Below are positions 34,018-43,416 of a DNA stretch of 63,190 bases, one piece after another. The stretch covers positions 1 to 63,190 of the forward strand of contig NZ_CAJXIV010000013.1 in NCBI RefSeq assembly GCF_913054185.1, read 5' to 3'. Under the pieces are notes generated by a model. The model ran no database searches. It was not told the DNA's origin and worked only from the letters and a program-made list of their open reading frames with translations. The stretch comes from an uncultured Shimia sp. (GTDB lineage: Bacteria > Pseudomonadota > Alphaproteobacteria > Rhodobacterales > Rhodobacteraceae). The position numbers and the translations under genes are program-made. Position 1 is the first letter of the stretch; every line of letters starts with the position of its first letter.

Positions 34018-35433
34018 GTGATGCGGTATGCACGGGACATGCGGGGCTATGGCCCTAATCCACCACACGCACAATGGCCCAACGACGCCAAAGTTGCGGT
34101 TCAGTTTGTACTGAATTACGAAGAAGGTGGCGAAAACTGTGTACTGCACGGAGACGCCGCCTCAGAAGCGTTTCTCTCGGACATTCCTGGCGCTGCGCAA
34201 TGGCAAGGTAAACGCCATTGGAATATGGAGTCGATCTACGAGTACGGCGCGCGCGCAGGCTTTTGGCGGTTGCATCGCCTCTTTACCGGTAAAGACATTC
34301 CCGTAACCATTTATGGCGTCGCCAGCGCATTGGCACGCAACCCGGAACAGGTTGCCGCCATGAAAGCTGCGAATTGGGAAGTCGCCAGCCACGGCCTCAA
34401 GTGGGTCGAGCATAAAGACATGCCGGAAGATGAAGAACGCGCCTCAATAGCCGAAGCGGTTCGTCTACACACCGAAGTGGTTGGGGCACCGCCACGCGGT
34501 TGGTACACAGGACGTTGCTCTGAGAACACCGTGCGCCTTGTCGCTGAAGAAGGTGGGTTTGACTACATCTCAGACACTTATGACGATGACCTCCCTTACT
34601 GGCGCGAATATGGAGACCGTGATCAACTGATCATTCCATACACCCTGGAAGCCAATGACATGCGCTTTGCCACGGCCCCAGGGTGGGTGACAGGACAGGA
34701 TTTCTTCACCTACCTTAAAGACGCCTTTGACGTGCTTTATGCCGAGGGTAGCGAAGGCGTTCCAAAAATGATGTCAATTGGATTGCATTGCCGCCTGATC
34801 GGCCGTCCTGGCAAACTTGCAGGTCTGGCCCAATTTTTGGACTACATTCAAAGCTTTGAAGGGGTGTGGACCCCACGCCGGGTCGAGATTGCGGAGCATT
34901 GGGCCATCGCTCACCCGCACAAACGGTTCGAGCGTCCAAGCCAAATGGACCAAGCGCGTTTTGTGGAACTATACGGCGGCATTTTTGAACACTCTGCCTG
35001 GATTGCAGAGAGGGCACACGCGTTGGAACTTGGTCCAGCACATGATTGTGCCGCAGGGGTTCACAACGTGCTTTGTCGCGCCTTCCGAACGGCCAGCGAC
35101 GAGGAGCGGCTTGGTGTTCTCAATGCCCACCCGGATCTTGCGGGAAAACTGGCAGCTGCCGGCCGTTTAACCGCAGAAAGCACATCCGAACAAGCTGGCG
35201 CTGGCCTCGATTTGCTCACCGATGAGGAACGAGCGCACTTCACGCAGCTCAACACTGACTACGTTGCCAAACACGGGTTCCCATTCATTATTGCCGTGCG
35301 CGACCACAACAAGACCTCGATCATGGCGGCCTTTGACCGACGCATCAGCAATGACAGCACAACCGAATTTTCCGAAGCCTGCAAACAAGTGGAACGCATT
35401 GCCGAATTCCGTTTGATGGATTTGCTGCCGTGA
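34018..35433 (+). CDS. puuE: Fused PuuE-type allantoinase and OHCU decarboxylase
   Basis: 471 residues; a GTG at 34018 (7 bases after GGGGAG) or the adjacent ATG at 34021. Residues about 1-310 are a polysaccharide-deacetylase-like allantoinase: QFVLNYEEGGENCVLHGD, WNMESIYEYGARAGFWRL, ASHGLKWVEHKDM and RPPRGWYTGRCSENT-like metal and substrate motifs. From about 315 on (RFVELYGGIFEHSAW, NAHPDLAGKLAAAGRLTAES, EQAGAGLDLLTDEE, KHGFPFIIAVRDHNK) is the decarboxylase for the uric-acid intermediate OHCU. The fusion links two steps of urate to allantoate. Confidence 0.93.
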   Translation: MMRYARDMRGYGPNPPHAQWPNDAKVAVQFVLNYEEGGENCVLHGDAASEAFLSDIPGAAQWQGKRHWNMESIYEYGARAGFWRLHRLFTGKDIPVTIYGVASALARNPEQVAAMKAANWEVASHGLKWVEHKDMPEDEERASIAEAVRLHTEVVGAPPRGWYTGRCSENTVRLVAEEGGFDYISDTYDDDLPYWREYGDRDQLIIPYTLEANDMRFATAPGWVTGQDFFTYLKDAFDVLYAEGSEGVPKMMSIGLHCRLIGRPGKLAGLAQFLDYIQSFEGVWTPRRVEIAEHWAIAHPHKRFERPSQMDQARFVELYGGIFEHSAWIAERAHALELGPAHDCAAGVHNVLCRAFRTASDEERLGVLNAHPDLAGKLAAAGRLTAESTSEQAGAGLDLLTDEERAHFTQLNTDYVAKHGFPFIIAVRDHNKTSIMAAFDRRISNDSTTEFSEACKQVERIAEFRLMDLLP

Positions 35434-35939
35434 CCAAGATAGCCATTCAGCCCCTCACATCTGAGGCTTTTTCTCCTTTTGGTGATGTGATCGCACTCAA
35501 GCCCGAAGCCGACAAAATCATCAATCAGGGTATGTGTGGTCGTCATCACGACCTGGCCGCTATGGATTTCTCAGAGGGGCGCGCTGGGATCAGCTTGTTC
35601 AACGCGCAACCAAGAAGCCTGCCCTATACACTTGAGATGGTGGAACGTCATCCAGAAGGAAGCCAAGCTTTCATTCCAATGACAGAACACGCATTCCTTG
35701 TGATTGTTGCCAAAGATTTAGGCGGCAAGCCGGATACCCCGCTCGCATTCCAAACGCAGGCGGGACAAGCGATCAACTTTCATCGCAACACGTGGCACGG
35801 CGTTTTGACTCCGCTTGCGGCTCCCGGCCTATTTGCTGTGGTTGACCGTATCGGAGACGACAAAAATCTCGAAGAATTTTGGTTCGACACGCCGCATCAG
35901 GTGGTGGCGAGTCAAAACCAACGGTCAGGCATCCCCTGA
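35430..35939 (+). CDS. allA: Ureidoglycolate lyase
   Basis: 169 residues from a GTG at 35430 that overlaps the puuE TGA. Family markers are IQPLTSEAFSPFGDVI, SLFNAQPRSLPYTLEMVERHPEGSQAFIPM, and the C-terminal NFHRNTWHGVLTPL with the HxxxW-H metal/substrate residues of AllA, then EEFWFDTP. It splits ureidoglycolate to glyoxylate and urea, the last step of allantoin use. Coupled to the fused allantoinase, it forms a compact purine-degradation operon with the permease. Confidence 0.92.
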   Translation: MTKIAIQPLTSEAFSPFGDVIALKPEADKIINQGMCGRHHDLAAMDFSEGRAGISLFNAQPRSLPYTLEMVERHPEGSQAFIPMTEHAFLVIVAKDLGGKPDTPLAFQTQAGQAINFHRNTWHGVLTPLAAPGLFAVVDRIGDDKNLEEFWFDTPHQVVASQNQRSGIP

Positions 35940-36004
35940 CCAAACCGCCCTTAAGCCGCTCGAAAAATGAAGCGGTGGGGCTTACTGACCAACAGGAGAA
36001 GGAC

Positions 36005-37345
36005 ATGGCTGACACTATGACAGCTCAGGAAACGCAAGGGACCGGACAGTACTCGGATCCAAATGTAACGCCCCCATTGGGGCAAGCAATCCCACTGGGA
36101 TTCCAACACGTTCTGGCAATGTTTGCCTCAAACGTCACCCCATCCATCATTGTGGCTGGTGCGGCGGGCCTTGCTTTTGGCAGCGCTGAGCAAGTTTATC
36201 TCATCCAGATGGCCATGCTGTTTGCGGGCATCGCTACACTGTTCCAAACCGTCGGCATTGGCCCCATTGGTGCGCGGCTGCCCATTATGCAAGGCACCAG
36301 CTTTGCCTTTGTTGGCGTTCTCGCCGGCGTGGCTGCAACCCAAGGCCTAAGCGTCGCTTTGACCGCCTGTATCATTGGTGGCGTGATCCATTTTGCATTG
36401 GGGTCCGTGATTGGAAAATTGCGCTGGCTGTTCCCACCATTGGTCACCGGCTTGGTGATCCTGGCAATCGGCCTCTATCTCATCCCAGTGGCCATCAAAT
36501 ACGCTGCAGGTGGTGCCGCGCCGTTCCAAATGGAAGCGGAAAGCTTTGGTTCCCTGAAACACTGGACCGTTGCTTTGACTGTTGTCATTGTCGCACTGAT
36601 CCTAAAGTTTTTCACCAAAGGTACGCTCTCTAGTGCGGCCATTCTTGTTGGTATGGTGGCAGGTTACATCGTAGCTTACTTGTCCGGCATGGTGAACTTC
36701 GGTGCCGTGGCCAAAGCTTCCTGGGTGACAGGTATTTCGCCGCTGCCTTACGGCTTTGAATTCAGCCTCGGCGCGGTTATTGCTGTAACTCTGGTATCCA
36801 TCGTGTCGGCCATTGAAACTGTTGGTGACGCCTCAGCAACCGCCAAAGCTGGTGCAGGACGTGACGCGACGGATGCGGAAATCCAAGGCGCCACTTATGC
36901 GGACGGACTTGGCACTGCAATTGCGGGTGTATTTGGCGGCCTGCCAAACACCTCTTTCTCGCAGAACGTCGGCATCGTCGGCATGACCGGCGTGATGAGC
37001 CGTCACGTTGTTACCATTGGCGGCATCATTCTGATCCTTTGTGGTCTGATGCCTAAAGTTGGCGCCGTTATTGCATCCATGCCTTTGCCAGTTCTTGGTG
37101 GCGGCGTGATCGTGATGTTTGGCATGGTAGCTTCCGCAGGTTTGAACATGTTGTCGGAAATTCCAATGAACCGCCGCAACATGGTAATCATCGCGGTGTC
37201 TCTGGCTGTGGGTCTAGGCCTGAACCTGGTGCCAACGGCTGTGCAATATCTGCCAGGCGTTGTAAAAACGCTGATGACGTCTGCAGTTGCCCCAACCGCC
37301 TTGTGTGCAATTGTTCTGAACTTGGTTCTTCCTCACGAAGACTGA
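36005..37345 (+). CDS. NCS2 family uracil/xanthine permease
   Basis: 446 residues from the ATG at 36005 (preceded by AGGAGAAGGAC); in-frame upstream codons overlap allA and are rejected. About 14 membrane segments. NCS2 motifs: GFQHVLAMFASNVTPSIIVAGAAGL, MQGTSFAFVGVLAGV, ETVGDASATAKAGAGRDATDAEIQGATYADGLGTAIAGVFGGLPNTSFSQNVG (the QNxG substrate signature). The operon with allantoinase points to xanthine, urate or allantoin-related uptake across the inner membrane. Confidence 0.9.
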   Translation: MADTMTAQETQGTGQYSDPNVTPPLGQAIPLGFQHVLAMFASNVTPSIIVAGAAGLAFGSAEQVYLIQMAMLFAGIATLFQTVGIGPIGARLPIMQGTSFAFVGVLAGVAATQGLSVALTACIIGGVIHFALGSVIGKLRWLFPPLVTGLVILAIGLYLIPVAIKYAAGGAAPFQMEAESFGSLKHWTVALTVVIVALILKFFTKGTLSSAAILVGMVAGYIVAYLSGMVNFGAVAKASWVTGISPLPYGFEFSLGAVIAVTLVSIVSAIETVGDASATAKAGAGRDATDAEIQGATYADGLGTAIAGVFGGLPNTSFSQNVGIVGMTGVMSRHVVTIGGIILILCGLMPKVGAVIASMPLPVLGGGVIVMFGMVASAGLNMLSEIPMNRRNMVIIAVSLAVGLGLNLVPTAVQYLPGVVKTLMTSAVAPTALCAIVLNLVLPHED

Positions 37346-37370
37346 GCAGTTCTGAAATTCAAATGACTTA

Positions 37371-37397
37371 CAGGGATCCTCGGGTCCCTGTTTTTTT
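37371..37397 (+). terminator. Terminator of the purine operon
   Basis: CAGGGA...TCCCTG stem followed by TTTTTTT, 26 bases after the permease stop. Confidence 0.85.
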
Positions 37398-37445
37398 GCC
37401 CACAAACTGCGCTACACTGGCCAAACATTCCTTTTGAGTAGCTTT

Positions 37446-37478
37446 GCGCCACACGCATGGGACCCATGCGCGTGGCGC
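37446..37478. promoter_or_regulatory. 33-bp inverted repeat upstream of aceE
   Basis: GCGCCACACGCATGGG (37446-37461), one A, then CCCATGCGCGTGGCGC (37463-37478): 16-base arms with a single mismatch. No U-tract follows. It may be an operator or RNA hairpin controlling the pyruvate dehydrogenase operon. Confidence 0.55.
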
Positions 37479-37490
37479 ACTAGCGCTATT

Positions 37491-37504
37491 GTTTAATATT
37501 AAAC
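37491..37504. promoter_or_regulatory. Perfect 14-bp palindrome GTTTAATATTAAAC upstream of aceE
   Basis: It lies 42 bases before the aceE start, next to another small palindrome TAGCGCTA (37481-37488). AT-rich and near the expected promoter region, it is a good candidate operator. Confidence 0.5.
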
Positions 37505-37545
37505 TATAAGAGTAAAAACGCGGATTGCAGTGGAGGAGACGCCGC

Positions 37546-40200
37546 ATGGCAAATGAATTTCCAGACATCGACCCGGTAGAATCCCAAGAATGGCAGGATG
37601 CCATTGAGGATGTCATCGCACGGGATGGACCGGACAGAGCCCATTACTTGCTCGACAAGGCGGTCCAACAAGCCCGAGCCGCAGGGGCCACGCTGCCATT
37701 CTCGGCGACCACTCCATACCAGAACACCATTCCAACCGACGATCAGGAAGAATTCCCTGGTGACCTGGACATGGAATGGCGCATTCGCACCATAAACCGC
37801 TGGAACGCCATGGCCACCGTTGTGCGCCGCAACAAGGTGAGTAGCGAGTATGGCGGGCACATCGCGTCCTTTGCCTCCTCGGCCGTCATGTATGATATAG
37901 GTTTGAACCACTTCTGGCGCAGCAAATCTGCGATCCACGGCGGCGACCTTGTTTTCTTCCAAGGCCACGTCATCCCCGGCATTTATGCACGCTCCTTCAT
38001 GGAAGGCCGCCTGACTGAAGAGCAACTGGAAAACTTCCGTTCCGAAGTGGACGGCGGCGGTCTCTCCTCTTACCCACATCCGTGGTTGATGCCGGATTAC
38101 TGGCAGTTCCCAACCGTCTCCATGGGCCTCGGCCCTCTGATGGCGATCTATCAAGCACGGTTCATGAAATACATGCACAACCGAGGCCTCATCAACATGG
38201 CTGACCGGAAAGTCTGGTGCTTCCTTGGTGATGGCGAGATGGACGAACCGGAAAGCCGTGGCGCCATTGACCTCGCTGCACGCGAAGGCCTCGACAACCT
38301 GATCTTTGTGGTGAACTGCAACCTGCAGCGCCTGGACGGACCAGTGCGTGGCAACCACAAGATTGTGCAGGAGCTCGAAGGAGATTTCCGAGGCGCAGGT
38401 TGGAATGTGATCAAGCTGCTCTGGGGCAAAGGCTGGGACGAGCTTTTGGAGAAAGACACCTCTGGAAAGCTGCGTCAGCTGATGGACGAAACCGTCGACG
38501 GCGACTACCAAACCTTCAAATCCAAAGACGGCGCTTACATCCGCGAGCACTTCTTTGGCAAATACCCCGAGACATCCGAGCTGGTGAAAGACTGGACCGA
38601 CGAGCAAATCTGGGCGCTACGCCGTGGGGGTCATGATCCGCAGAAAGTCTACACCGCCTTCAGACGCGCGTCCGACACCAAAGGTCAGCCGAATTGCTTG
38701 TTGGTGAAGACTGTTAAGGGGCACGGCATGGGCACCGCTGGCGAAGGCCAGAACACCACCCACCAGCAAAAGAAAATGAACGAGGATCAGCTGCGCGCCT
38801 TCCGTGACCGCTTCGAGATTCCGGTCAGCGACGAAGATGTCGGTGACGCACCGTTTGTGAAGCTGAATAACGCGCAAAAAGCCTATCTGGCGGATCGTCG
38901 TAAATCACTTGGTGGGGAGTTTCCCAAACGCGAAAGCCAATCGCCCAAGCTGGAAATCCCGGCATTGGACAAATTTGCAGCGCAACTCAAAGGCACCGGA
39001 GATCGCGAAATTTCCACCACCATGGCCTTTGTGCGTATTTTGACCACGCTTCTGCGAGACAAGAAGATCGGTCAGAACATTGTGCCTATCGTGCCGGATG
39101 AAAGCCGCACCTTTGGTATGGAAGGCCTGTTCCGTTCCGTCGGGATTTATAATCCAGAGGGACAGAAGTATACGCCGCAAGACGCCGATCAGATGATGTA
39201 TTACAAAGAAACAACTGACGGTCAGGTTCTTCAGGAAGGCATCAACGAAGCGGGCGCAATGTCAGATTGGATTGCGGCGGCCACCGCATATTCCAACCAT
39301 GGCGTGCCGATGATCCCGTTCTTCATCTACTACTCCATGTTTGGCTTCCAGCGGATCGGCGATCTGGCTTGGGCCGCAGGCGACAGCCGTGCACGCGGCT
39401 TCATGCTGGGCGGGACCGCTGGCCGGACCACTCTGAACGGTGAAGGCCTACAACACGAAGACGGTCACAGCCATATTCTTGCCAGCACCATTCCGAACTG
39501 CATCACCTATGATCCGACCTTCCAACATGAAGTGGCGGTGATTGTGCAGCACGGCATGAAACGGATGTATGAAGATCAGGAAGATGTGTTCTTCTACCTC
39601 ACGCTCATGAACGAAAACTACGCCCACCCGGATATGCCAATGGGTGTAGAAGATGAGATCATCAAAGGTCTCTATCGTTTCAAAGAGATCAAACAACCGT
39701 CCAAGAAGCACGTCACGCTGATGGGTTCTGGTACAATTTTGGTGCAGGCCATGAAGGCCGCCGAAATGCTCGAAGCTGACTTTGGTGTTTCCAGCGAAAT
39801 TTGGTCCGCCACCAGCTTCAACGAATTGGCTCGGGATTGTCAGGATGTGGCACGCCACAACCGTTTGAACCCATTGGCAGAGCCAAAGACGTCTTTTGTG
39901 GCAGAGCAACTTGCCAAAGCCACAGGCCCTGTGATTGCAGCAACCGACTACATGAAGAACTACGCGGAGCAAATCCGGACCTGTGTGCCGGGCACTTACA
40001 CCGTGTTGGGCACAGATGGCTTTGGCCGCTCCGACAGCCGGGTGAACCTGCGCCGCTTCTTTGAGGTGGACGCAAACCACATTGCAGCTGCGGCTATGGT
40101 CGACCTCTACAAAGAGGGCGCTGTAACCAAGAAAGACCTTGAGGCCGCCTTGGCCAAATATGACATCGACGGCGGCAAGCCGAACCCGCGCCTGGTGTGA
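37546..40200 (+). CDS. aceE: Pyruvate dehydrogenase E1 component, homodimeric type
   Basis: 884 residues from the ATG at 37546, preceded by GGAGGAG. The whole homodimeric E1 is recognisable: SVSEYGGHIASFASSAVMYDIG-like N-terminal part (SSEYGGHIASF), QGHVIPGIYARSFMEGRL, the ThDP motif FLGDGEMDEPESRGAIDLAAREGLDNLIFVVNCNLQRLDGPVRGN, the lower-domain MIPFFIYYSMFGFQRIGD and the C-terminal domain. It decarboxylates pyruvate and reductively acetylates E2. First gene of aceE-aceF-lpdA. Confidence 0.96.
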   Translation: MANEFPDIDPVESQEWQDAIEDVIARDGPDRAHYLLDKAVQQARAAGATLPFSATTPYQNTIPTDDQEEFPGDLDMEWRIRTINRWNAMATVVRRNKVSSEYGGHIASFASSAVMYDIGLNHFWRSKSAIHGGDLVFFQGHVIPGIYARSFMEGRLTEEQLENFRSEVDGGGLSSYPHPWLMPDYWQFPTVSMGLGPLMAIYQARFMKYMHNRGLINMADRKVWCFLGDGEMDEPESRGAIDLAAREGLDNLIFVVNCNLQRLDGPVRGNHKIVQELEGDFRGAGWNVIKLLWGKGWDELLEKDTSGKLRQLMDETVDGDYQTFKSKDGAYIREHFFGKYPETSELVKDWTDEQIWALRRGGHDPQKVYTAFRRASDTKGQPNCLLVKTVKGHGMGTAGEGQNTTHQQKKMNEDQLRAFRDRFEIPVSDEDVGDAPFVKLNNAQKAYLADRRKSLGGEFPKRESQSPKLEIPALDKFAAQLKGTGDREISTTMAFVRILTTLLRDKKIGQNIVPIVPDESRTFGMEGLFRSVGIYNPEGQKYTPQDADQMMYYKETTDGQVLQEGINEAGAMSDWIAAATAYSNHGVPMIPFFIYYSMFGFQRIGDLAWAAGDSRARGFMLGGTAGRTTLNGEGLQHEDGHSHILASTIPNCITYDPTFQHEVAVIVQHGMKRMYEDQEDVFFYLTLMNENYAHPDMPMGVEDEIIKGLYRFKEIKQPSKKHVTLMGSGTILVQAMKAAEMLEADFGVSSEIWSATSFNELARDCQDVARHNRLNPLAEPKTSFVAEQLAKATGPVIAATDYMKNYAEQIRTCVPGTYTVLGTDGFGRSDSRVNLRRFFEVDANHIAAAAMVDLYKEGAVTKKDLEAALAKYDIDGGKPNPRLV

Positions 40201-40223
40201 TCGGGAAGAGAGGAGATTTGAAA

Positions 40224-41477
40224 ATGACAATCGAAGTCAAAGTTCCCGACATCGGCGATTTCACTGAAGTTCCAGTGGTTTCCGTTCTTGTGAGTGCCGG
40301 TGACGTGGTCGCCGCAGAAGATCCGCTGATCGAAGTGGAAAGCGACAAGGCCACCATGGAAGTGCCCTCCCCCGTGGCTGGCAAAATCGTGGAAATCAAA
40401 GTTGCGGAAGGCGACGCGGTGTCCGAAGGCTCCCTTATCCTGACGCTGGACGCAGAAGGTGAAGCGGCGGAGGCCCCTGCCCCTAAAGCAGAGGCCGCCG
40501 CGCCTGCTGCCGCAGCACCAGCCCCGGTAGCCGCGCCAGCTCCCGCAGCGGTTACCGATGCCGGATTTGGCAAGACTCACGCCTCCCCATCTGTGCGCGC
40601 CTTTGCACGCCAGTTGGACGTGGATCTGGCCAAGGTGAATGGCTCGGGTCGCAAAGGTCGTATCCTGCGTGAAGACGTAACCGCCTTCCTGAAGAGCACC
40701 ACAGCGGCCCCTGTGGCTGGTGGCGCAGCACAGGGCGGCATGGGCATTCCACCAATTCCAACCGTGGATTTCTCCAAATTTGGCCCTGTCGAAGATGTGG
40801 ACATGCCACGGATCAAGAAACTGTCCGGTCCTGCGTTGCACCGCAGCTGGCTCAACATTCCGCATGTCACCCACAACGACGAAGCGGACATCACCGATCT
40901 GGACAAGTACCGCAAAGAAATGGACACGATGGCCAAGGAAGAAGGCTATCGCGTGACCCTGCTGTCATTTGTGATCAAAGCCTCTGTCTCTGCGCTGAAG
41001 CAGCATTGGGAAGTGAACTCCTCGATCCACCCGGATGGCGACAAGCTGATCAAGAAAGACTACTACAACATCGGCTTTGCAGCAGACACGCCCAACGGGT
41101 TGGTTGTTCCTGTGATCAAAGATGCGGACCGCAAAGGTATCGTGGACATCTCCAAAGATCTCATGGAGTTGTCCGGCAAAGCCCGTGCAGGCGAGTTGAA
41201 GAGCGGCGATATGCAAGGCGCAACCTTCACAATCTCCAGCCTCGGCGGCATTGGCGGTACGTCTTTCACGCCAATCGTGAATGCGCCGGAAGTGGCCATT
41301 CTTGGTCTGACCCGCTCCAAAATGGCGCCTGTGTGGAATGGCGAAGAGTTTGTGCCACGCCTGATGCAGCCACTGTCGCTCAGCTATGACCACCGCGCCA
41401 TTGATGGGGCTTTGGCGGCACGGTTCACCGTGACGTTGAAAACCCTGCTTGGCGATATGCGCAAGTTGATGTGGTAA
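40224..41477 (+). CDS. aceF: Dihydrolipoamide acetyltransferase (E2) of pyruvate dehydrogenase
   Basis: 417 residues from the ATG at 40224. One lipoyl domain with Lys in [14 protein letters not shown] (about residue 45), an Ala/Pro-rich linker ([20 protein letters not shown]), an E3/E1-binding domain ([33 protein letters not shown]), a second linker and the acetyltransferase core with the catalytic [15 protein letters not shown]. It carries acetyl groups to CoA and forms the core of the complex. Start 23 bases after aceE. The lipoyl domain is nearly repeated in the next gene. Confidence 0.96.
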   Translation: MTIEVKVPDIGDFTEVPVVSVLVSAGDVVAAEDPLIEVESDKATMEVPSPVAGKIVEIKVAEGDAVSEGSLILTLDAEGEAAEAPAPKAEAAAPAAAAPAPVAAPAPAAVTDAGFGKTHASPSVRAFARQLDVDLAKVNGSGRKGRILREDVTAFLKSTTAAPVAGGAAQGGMGIPPIPTVDFSKFGPVEDVDMPRIKKLSGPALHRSWLNIPHVTHNDEADITDLDKYRKEMDTMAKEEGYRVTLLSFVIKASVSALKQHWEVNSSIHPDGDKLIKKDYYNIGFAADTPNGLVVPVIKDADRKGIVDISKDLMELSGKARAGELKSGDMQGATFTISSLGGIGGTSFTPIVNAPEVAILGLTRSKMAPVWNGEEFVPRLMQPLSLSYDHRAIDGALAARFTVTLKTLLGDMRKLMW

Positions 41478-41488
41478 GGAGAACTAAG

Positions 41489-43219
41489 ATGGACGTCAAA
41501 GTACCTGATATTGGGGACTTTTCAGAAGTTCCCGTGGTCTCCGTTCTGGTTTCTGTTGGGGACACCGTTGCCGCAGAAGACCCGCTCATTGAGGTCGAAA
41601 GCGACAAAGCCACTATGGAAGTGCCATCGCCCGCCGCAGGCGTGGTGAAAGACATCAAAGTGGCCGAAGGCGACGCTGTGTCGGAAGGCAGCTTGATCCT
41701 TGTGTTGGAAGCTGAAGGTGCTGCTGAGGCGCCTAAGGCTGCAACTGCAGAAGCACCTTCTGCTCCGCAGGCAGTAGCCGCCACTGGCTCTGCCACGGGC
41801 ACCGGCGATGTGCACGCCGAAGTGGTTGTACTGGGCTCTGGCCCAGGTGGCTACACGGCGGCTTTCCGCGCTGCGGACCTTGGAAAAAAGGTTGTGCTGA
41901 TCGAGAAAGACAGCTCGCTGGGTGGTGTTTGCCTGAACGTCGGTTGTATCCCGTCCAAGGCGCTGTTGCACTCTGCCAAGGTGATCACCGAGGCTGAGGA
42001 AATGGCGGAGCATGGCATCAGCTTTGCCAAGCCTGAGGTTGATCTGGATAAGCTGCGCGGCTGGAAAGAAAGCGTTGTAAATCAACTAACTGGCGGCCTA
42101 GGCGGATTGGCGAAAGCGCGCAAGGTGCAGGTTGTGAACGGCTACGGCACCTTCACTGGCCCCAATATGATTGAGGTCGACAATAACGGCGAGAAGTCCA
42201 CTGTCAGCTTTGACCAATGTGTCATTGCGGCCGGTTCTGAGCCGGTCACCCTGCCCTTCATCCCACAACATGATCCACGCGTGATCGACAGCACCGGCGC
42301 GCTGGAATTGGAAGATGTGCCAGAGCGTCTGCTGGTGCTTGGCGGCGGCATCATCGGCCTGGAAATGGCGACTGTGTATGACGCGTTGGGCTCAAAAGTG
42401 ACCATCGTTGAGTTCATGGATCAGATCATTCCTGGTGCGGACAAAGACGTTGTGAAGCCGCTGCATAAGCGGATCGAGGGACGGTATGAGGCCATCCTAA
42501 CCAAAACCAAAGTCACTGCAGTTAAAGCAACGGACGCTGGTCTCGAAGTCACCATGGAAGGCCCTAAGGGCGAAGTCGTTGATACGTTTGACAAAGTGCT
42601 TGTTGCAGTAGGGCGTCGTCCAAATGGGGCGAAGGTCAACGCAGCGGCGGCTGGTGTGGCTGTGGATGAGCGTGGGTTCATTGCGGTCGACAGTCAGCAA
42701 CGCACTGGTGCACCTCACATTTTTGCCATTGGCGATGTTGTTGGACAGCCAATGCTGGCGCATAAGGCTGTGCATGAAGGCAAAGTGGCCGCTGAAGTGG
42801 CTGCGGGTCACAAACGTCACTTTGATGCGCGGGTGATCCCATCGGTGGCCTACACCGATCCCGAGGTTTCTTGGGTGGGTGTCACGGAGACACAGGCCAA
42901 GGCCGAAGGGCTAAAAATTGGCAAGGGTGTTTTCCCTTGGGCCGCCTCCGGGCGCTCGCTATCTTTGGGCCGCTCTGAAGGGCTTACCAAGTTGATTTTC
43001 GACGAAGAATCCGAGCGCGTGATCGGCGCGGGGATTGTTGGCCCCAACGCCGGTGACCTGATTGCAGAGGTGGCTCTGGCCATCGAAATGGGCGCAGATG
43101 CGGTGGATCTGGGACACACGATTCACCCCCACCCGACGCTCAGTGAGACTATCAATTTTGCTGCTGAGATGTTTGAAGGCACGATCACCGACCTGATGCC
43201 ACCGCGCAAAAAGAAGTGA
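41489..43219 (+). CDS. lpdA: Dihydrolipoyl dehydrogenase (E3) with an N-terminal lipoyl domain
   Basis: 576 residues from the ATG at 41489, 11 bases after aceF with AAGGAG. Residues about 1-80 are a lipoyl domain almost the same as that of AceF ([30 protein letters not shown]), then a short Ala-rich linker and the flavoprotein: FAD site [21 protein letters not shown], redox disulphide [19 protein letters not shown] site [17 protein letters not shown] and catalytic His-Glu HPHPTLSE. It reoxidises lipoamide. Such PdhL-like fusions are known. Confidence 0.95.
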   Translation: MDVKVPDIGDFSEVPVVSVLVSVGDTVAAEDPLIEVESDKATMEVPSPAAGVVKDIKVAEGDAVSEGSLILVLEAEGAAEAPKAATAEAPSAPQAVAATGSATGTGDVHAEVVVLGSGPGGYTAAFRAADLGKKVVLIEKDSSLGGVCLNVGCIPSKALLHSAKVITEAEEMAEHGISFAKPEVDLDKLRGWKESVVNQLTGGLGGLAKARKVQVVNGYGTFTGPNMIEVDNNGEKSTVSFDQCVIAAGSEPVTLPFIPQHDPRVIDSTGALELEDVPERLLVLGGGIIGLEMATVYDALGSKVTIVEFMDQIIPGADKDVVKPLHKRIEGRYEAILTKTKVTAVKATDAGLEVTMEGPKGEVVDTFDKVLVAVGRRPNGAKVNAAAAGVAVDERGFIAVDSQQRTGAPHIFAIGDVVGQPMLAHKAVHEGKVAAEVAAGHKRHFDARVIPSVAYTDPEVSWVGVTETQAKAEGLKIGKGVFPWAASGRSLSLGRSEGLTKLIFDEESERVIGAGIVGPNAGDLIAEVALAIEMGADAVDLGHTIHPHPTLSETINFAAEMFEGTITDLMPPRKKK

Positions 43220-43240
43220 TCTTCATCTGATTCAAAGACA

Positions 43241-43271
43241 ACGCGCCGCAGGCCTCTGCGGCGCGTTTTTT
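43241..43271 (+). terminator. Terminator of the pyruvate dehydrogenase operon
   Basis: Stem ACGCGCCGCAG / CTGCGGCGCGT with TTTTTTG after it, 21 bases past the lpdA stop. Confidence 0.9.
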
Positions 43272-43369
43272 GTTGGCCTATTAACCAGCAAATTTGACGC
43301 TGTTTTGACGTCGGTATTATGTCTGTATCGCGACTGTATTGCGGAGGTGCGTTTTTTCAGCTGCCTAAG

Positions 43370-43403
43370 GCGCGCAACGGTAAACGCAACACACGTTGCG
43401 CGC
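43370..43403. terminator. Perfect hairpin between lpdA and the SLC13 gene
   Basis: Arms GCGCGCAACG and CGTTGCGCGC (10 bp, 14-base loop). On the plus strand TGTTTT follows. On the minus strand it ends the transporter transcript region 14 bases past that gene's stop, without a U-tract. Confidence 0.5.
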
Positions 43404-43416
43404 TGTTTTAATGGCC

